Source: Polyodon spathula
Taxonomy: Eukaryota; Chordata; Actinopteri; Acipenseriformes; Polyodontidae
Direction of reading: 5' to 3'
Length of the DNA stretch: 64,000 nt
Assembly: GCF_017654505.1 (NCBI RefSeq)
Contig: NC_054535.1
Coordinates: 79,959,603-80,023,602 of the forward strand
In this document: positions 25,801-64,000 of the stretch, one piece after another
How positions within the stretch are numbered: position 1 is the first letter of the stretch
Layout of the letters: every line of letters begins with the position of its first letter
The notes under the pieces: model-generated
What the model was told of the DNA's origin: nothing
The model's input: only the letters and a program-made list of their open reading frames with translations
The model's database searches: none
Program-made: the position numbers and the translations under genes

Positions 25801-26097
25801 CTATTGTTGACACATGGGCAGTTTCTCCCATCTCAGCCATGGAATGCTGTACAGTGTCATTGGCCTCTTGGTGGCTTCTCTGATCAATGCCCTTCTTACC
25901 CGGCTGCTCAGTTTGGGAGGACAGCCTGCTCTAAGCAGATTCTGGGTGGTGCCGTATACCTTCCACTTCTTAATGATCGACTTGACTGTGCTCCAAGGGA
26001 TATTCAATGCCTTTGAAATCTTTTTATAACCCTCCCCTGATCTGTGCTTTTCCATAACTTTATCCCAGAGTTGTTTTGAAAGCTCCTTGGTCTTCAT
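25801..26097 (-). pseudogene. Tc1 transposase N-terminal DNA-binding fragment
   Basis: 98 codons starting MKTKELSKQLWDK, with the helix-turn-helix GYKKISKALNIPWSTVKSI and a second basic HTH region. It goes out of frame before the DDE domain. Confidence 0.85.
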
Positions 26098-26335
26098 GGT
26101 AGTGTCTTTGCTTTGAATGCACGACCCAATTGTGGGACCTTACAGAGACAGGTGTATTTAATCTGAAATCATGTGAACCACTTTTATTGCTCACAGATGG
26201 ACTCCATTTAACCTATTGTGTGAATTCTGAAGGCAATTGGTTGCACCTGAGCTTTTTTATGAGTGTCATAGCAAAGGGGGTGAATACTTATCCAATGAAG
26301 ACTTTTCAAGTTTTTATTTTTAATTGATTTGTCTT

Positions 26336-26882
26336 CAGAAAATGGGATCGGATCTGCGATCAGGTTTTGTACTACACAGATCTTGATCAGGCTCCACTGA
26401 TCTGTAATGTTGGTCCGATATGGTACATAGTTTAAACACCAGCTGACAAATTTGTAAACAGCCTGAGATCACAGTAATATTGGGGGAAATGGCAAAGATA
26501 GAGGAGGATGTGCTATGTTGCTGTATCCAAAACAACTTATTTTATGTAAACTGGATAATGGTTTATGTTTGTAATTCTTCCTAGCTCAGTGTTATTTACT
26601 AAAGTCATCACACTGAGGTTTACAGTAAGGCTACTTACAGTTTAACCTTTCATTTTAAATTGAAAAAGTAAACTTTATAAATCTTTCAGCAAAATTACCT
26701 TTGTGCCTGGTGCAAATAAATATAGATGTCAATAAAAATGAAATACTTTACCAAGCATGTTTTACACAATTATTATACCAAATTAATTATGATATATTAC
26801 TTATCCAAACATATTCTGGGTGTTTAAATATATTGCGCAGACTCGCATCTACATTTGTATTTCATTATTGAAAGTTTATCAC

Positions 26883-26918
<36 letters not shown>

Positions 26919-28059
26919 ACTCTAGGTCACGTTTAACTAAACATTTCTTTAAATTAATAAACAAATAATTACCATAACAAATATCATCATATTCATAGTA
27001 TAGTTGAGTTCTCAACAGGAAAATGGCTTGATGGGCCAAATGGACTTTGAGTTCTCACTCTTATCTTATGTTTTAAAGTTTGGAACTCATTGTCTATGCG
27101 GGTGAGGTTTGAGGTTTAAGGTTCAAAGTGCATCTGCATCCCTTTTCTTTACCCTTACAGCACACACTCGCTCTAGCATTCAATACTGCCTCAGGGTCAC
27201 GTTGTGCAAAAGGGATTCGATCCTGGATACAGGCTCTAGGTTCCGATCTGAGAGGAACTTCAGTGCTCTTCAAATACTAAAGTCAGGGCTTCGTAATTCC
27301 TTGACACACTCATAACAACATCATGCCAATAACATACTGCTATGAATGATTGCCGCTGGAATGTCTTCAGATCTTTTAATTAGATATACTAGGGATGCAG
27401 CGTTTTATTATACTTGTTTTACTTCAACTAGAATCATCTTCATGCATCCCCAGCTACAGAAACCACCCCTCCCCCCACATTTGAAACCAAAGTTATGCCA
27501 CTCGTTGTTATGACAACAAAAAAGAAAGATGATTCAATCAATTTAAAAAAGCAAAGATACCTGCTTCACCAAGGAACATAAACAAAATCATGGTTTAATG
27601 TTACAACTCTTTTATATCAGGGTTTCCAAAAGCACTAATGATAGAGCAAAATATGTTAGCTTTGGAGACTCTTAGTTGGTGCAAAAGGGATCTATGAGAC
27701 TGATCTGTAAAGTGCTGTTGGTGCCATGATTTACGTTGTGTTTCTACGCCTGTACTCATGTCATTTAATGTTAAAATATGTATAATTATTTTAATTTAAA
27801 AAATAAAAACTATATATTTTTTTGATAAATTATACATCATGCTGTTCTGGTTTGCTTCTTTAGGTGGTAGGTGAAAGTGGTAGTTTTACACTTGGCCCAA
27901 GCCAACCAATCCTACAGACAGATTTCTTGAAAATTACAACATTGGGGAGACGATGCATTAAAATGCAATGGCATAACATTATTATTCATGAGCTACCTTA
28001 TATTAATCATCTTAAGTAATATCCAACAGTAATTATTTTTGCAGAGTTAATAAAATGAA
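26336..28059. other. Intergenic between the two genes' 3' ends
   Basis: AT-rich. It includes a poly-A run (26887-26915) and a short LINE/SINE-tail-like patch at 27010-27075 (TGGCTTGATGGGCCAAATGG). No gene seen. Confidence 0.5.
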
Positions 28060-28489
28060 GTGACAGTATGCATTTTATTCAGTTTATTTGAACAAAATAT
28101 TTAACAATATCTTAGATACACATATATATATATACAGCTTGTATAAGGAGAAAATATTATATTTATATATAATTCATTTCTAAACACATTATATAAATCT
28201 TAATGTAGAAAGCACAAAAAATAAGAGTTTAGTACTCACTTTCATAAGTAAAAAAAAATTTCCATAAAAAAACATTTCTTTACATATTTGCAGCTTTGAA
28301 CAGGTATGAAATATACCCGGAAAATACCTTTTGGGTTAAAAGGTGTCTTTTTAAATTTGTTTTATTCTTCTCTCGCTTTCAAAAACGAACATATTCAGTA
28401 TTTATTTTAGAACAAATAAAATACAGTAATAGCCTGCACCTATACTATTTGTAGTATTCTGTACAAATGTTCTGCAGATGGTAAAATTA
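28060..28489 (-). other. NPR2: NPR2 3' UTR (probable)
   Basis: AT-rich non-coding sequence follows the stop. On the minus strand AATAAA signals occur near 28367, 28089 and 28079; which is used cannot be told. The 3' end is therefore uncertain. Confidence 0.45.
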
Positions 28490-62197
<33,708 letters not shown>

Positions 62198-64000
62198 CTG
62201 TAAGGTACAAAATTAGATACAGAAAAAATATATCACATTTAGATGGGTTTCTATTTGTGAGGTATGTTTTTCATTAAGAATGACAGACACACAGACAACA
62301 AATGTAACTTATTTTTCAAATGACTCTGTAGTCAGCCAGATAGATAGATTATACTTACAATTAGCACTTACTCTTAGACTAAAGTGCTGAACCTTAACTA
62401 TGGTACAATTAGTTAGTCCAAGATTAGTGCCACCGGGCATACTCTGTATCTGTAAGTCACAATCCTGTAGGAATGGGGCTCATAAATAACACTTATATTT
62501 TATGTTTCACCCATAATTGTATAGAACTCATATATCTACAACAATCTGTGTTTTATTTTTTATTTTTAACCAACATACCTTTTTTTTTTTTTTTTTTTTT
62601 TTTATTAAAAACATAAGTAGTCCATTTTCAAATTAAAGCTGCATTTAAGACAACCCAAGAATCACCACAAAGGTTCTTTCAAAGAAGAGCTCACTGGGAT
62701 CTTTGGCCTGGCACGTTCCCCATATATTTCTATGTTGCTGATCGCAGCAAAAGTGTAAACACACAGAGAGTGTTTTACATTGATGTCAGGCTGCCATGCT
62801 CACTTCAATAAGCCAGTGCTCACCTACATTTCTGCGGGAACTGCAGATTAAAAATAGATGTCTCTGCTTATATCAGTGAGGGCTGAAAAGAAAACTTAGT
62901 GCTTATTGCACACCCACATAACCTTACACAGTCCCCCAGAGACTTCCAGACTAGCAGGGAGGAATATGGTCTAGCATTCAGCTAGTAGGCAGTGGTCCTC
63001 ACTTGTGGTTCTTTTAATTCCTCCAGCCCAGATCTTGTTCTAGCCATGTCTATAATTATCGAACTAAGCAATCCACAGTCTTGTTCCAACCAGGTCTATG
63101 TTGGGCCTTGGTGTTGAATACTTTAGGACCTGGATGGTACTGGGTCATGGTTTGGAATGGGCTGAAAGACACACAAGAGGACCACAGTGTATCTGGGCTA
63201 GCATTTCCAACCATGTCCTTTATTATTAAACTGAAGTAAACCCAGATTAGAATCAGGACCAGAGTTGCCTACCCCTGCAAACTGTGAAGAGTGCAAACAG
63301 ACTGATTCATGTGCTAACAAATACCAGGGATTTATCTAAAATTGATAAATAGAAGGGAGGAAAATGGCTCCTACCCACACACTTTCTAAATGCGGTTCTA
63401 TCTTCAACACGCTGTTTAAACTATTTATGAATTTTCAACCTGGACTACATTTTTCCATTCGTATTTAAACCTCACATTAGAAAATATTGCACAGCAAACA
63501 CTTTGGTATCATAAACTGTACATTTCCAAAATCCACATCCATTATCTTTTATTGACTACGAGATCAGCGTCTTTTAACATGGAGTGTAACTCATTGCAGG
63601 CTGTAAAAAACTCCGGGAGACACAGCTGCAGGAAACACATACTCGGAAAGCTGATGTGGAGGCCCAGCTCACAGACCGCTGCAATCATACTTTATGTTTT
63701 AGGTGCTGACTTCTGGCATATTAGAAACACATTTCTGTGAGAAAGACTATTGGGAGTTACTTTTTGTTAAGGGGTGGTGACCCCTACTCATGCCTGCCAA
63801 GGACTTGCTGGTTTACTAATTTCATTTTTGGCAAAAGCAGGTGATGTCAAATAAGAGTATCGTCCAACTGTTGTAATTTTGGCTGCAAAGCAGGTTGGGT
63901 CGGGACATTTAAAGATTCAAGAAAAGTACTGAAGAAAACTTGCTGTTTTTTTGCTAACAAACAGGCTTTACAGTACAGTAAATTCAACGTACATGTAACA
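62198..64000 (-). other. NPR2: NPR2 intron (5' part of gene outside window)
   Basis: No further ectodomain exon was recognisable up to the window end. It holds a poly-T run at 62581-62603 and otherwise unremarkable sequence. Confidence 0.6.

Larger units (their letters stand above)
24868..26335 (-). mobile_element. Tc1-like DNA transposon, degenerate
   Basis: The left end CAGTGCCTATAGGGAGTATTCACCCC is a Tc1-type terminal repeat. At the right only the matching GGGGGTGAATACTTATCC (26276) is clear, so the right end is diverged or lost. Two minus-strand transposase pieces remain. Confidence 0.85.

Overview
This is a vertebrate nuclear genome window. It is AT-rich and mostly intronic or intergenic, with many simple repeats and degenerate transposons. 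Penelope-like, Tc1, hAT, solo-LTR and tRNA-SINE remnants, together with the exon sequences, point to a fish, probably a ray-finned one. A non-teleost such as a sturgeon or gar is my guess from the repeat mix; species is not provable from the sequence alone.

Two genes are supported, in convergent orientation. On the + strand, five coding exons between 3957 and 17837 encode the C-terminal 173 residues of SPAG8 (a sperm/ciliary microtubule inner protein); its 5' exons were not found. On the - strand, 18 exons from 62197 down to 28490 encode the C-terminal 672 residues of NPR2 (GC-B, the C-type natriuretic peptide receptor guanylyl cyclase). They cover the membrane-proximal ectodomain, the transmembrane helix, the kinase-homology domain, the coiled-coil linker, the cyclase domain and the stop codon. 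All exon junctions keep the reading frame. The first NPR2 exons lie beyond base 64000. The tail-to-tail SPAG8/NPR2 arrangement is the same as in human 9p13, which supports NPR2 rather than NPR1.

Layout: 1-3950, repeats, a GC-rich island and a SINE. 3957-4567, first two recognised SPAG8 exons. 5216-8040, a Penelope-like element with an inverted partial copy at its 5' side. 9353-17837, remaining SPAG8 exons, with a restriction-like-endonuclease LINE remnant and a pogo/Tigger-like element in the last intron. 18086-28360, intergenic, holding several solo LTRs, a Penelope fragment split by an LTR, and a Tc1 element. 28490-62197, NPR2, whose introns carry more LTRs, a SINE split by a hAT-like element, a hAT element with a perfect 8-bp target duplication, and an internally deleted Tc1 element. 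62198-64000, an NPR2 intron without recognised exons.

I found no undescribed gene system. The most notable items are an apparent GC-AG intron inside the NPR2 phosphorylation-site region, the head-to-head Penelope structure, and the datable nested insertions.
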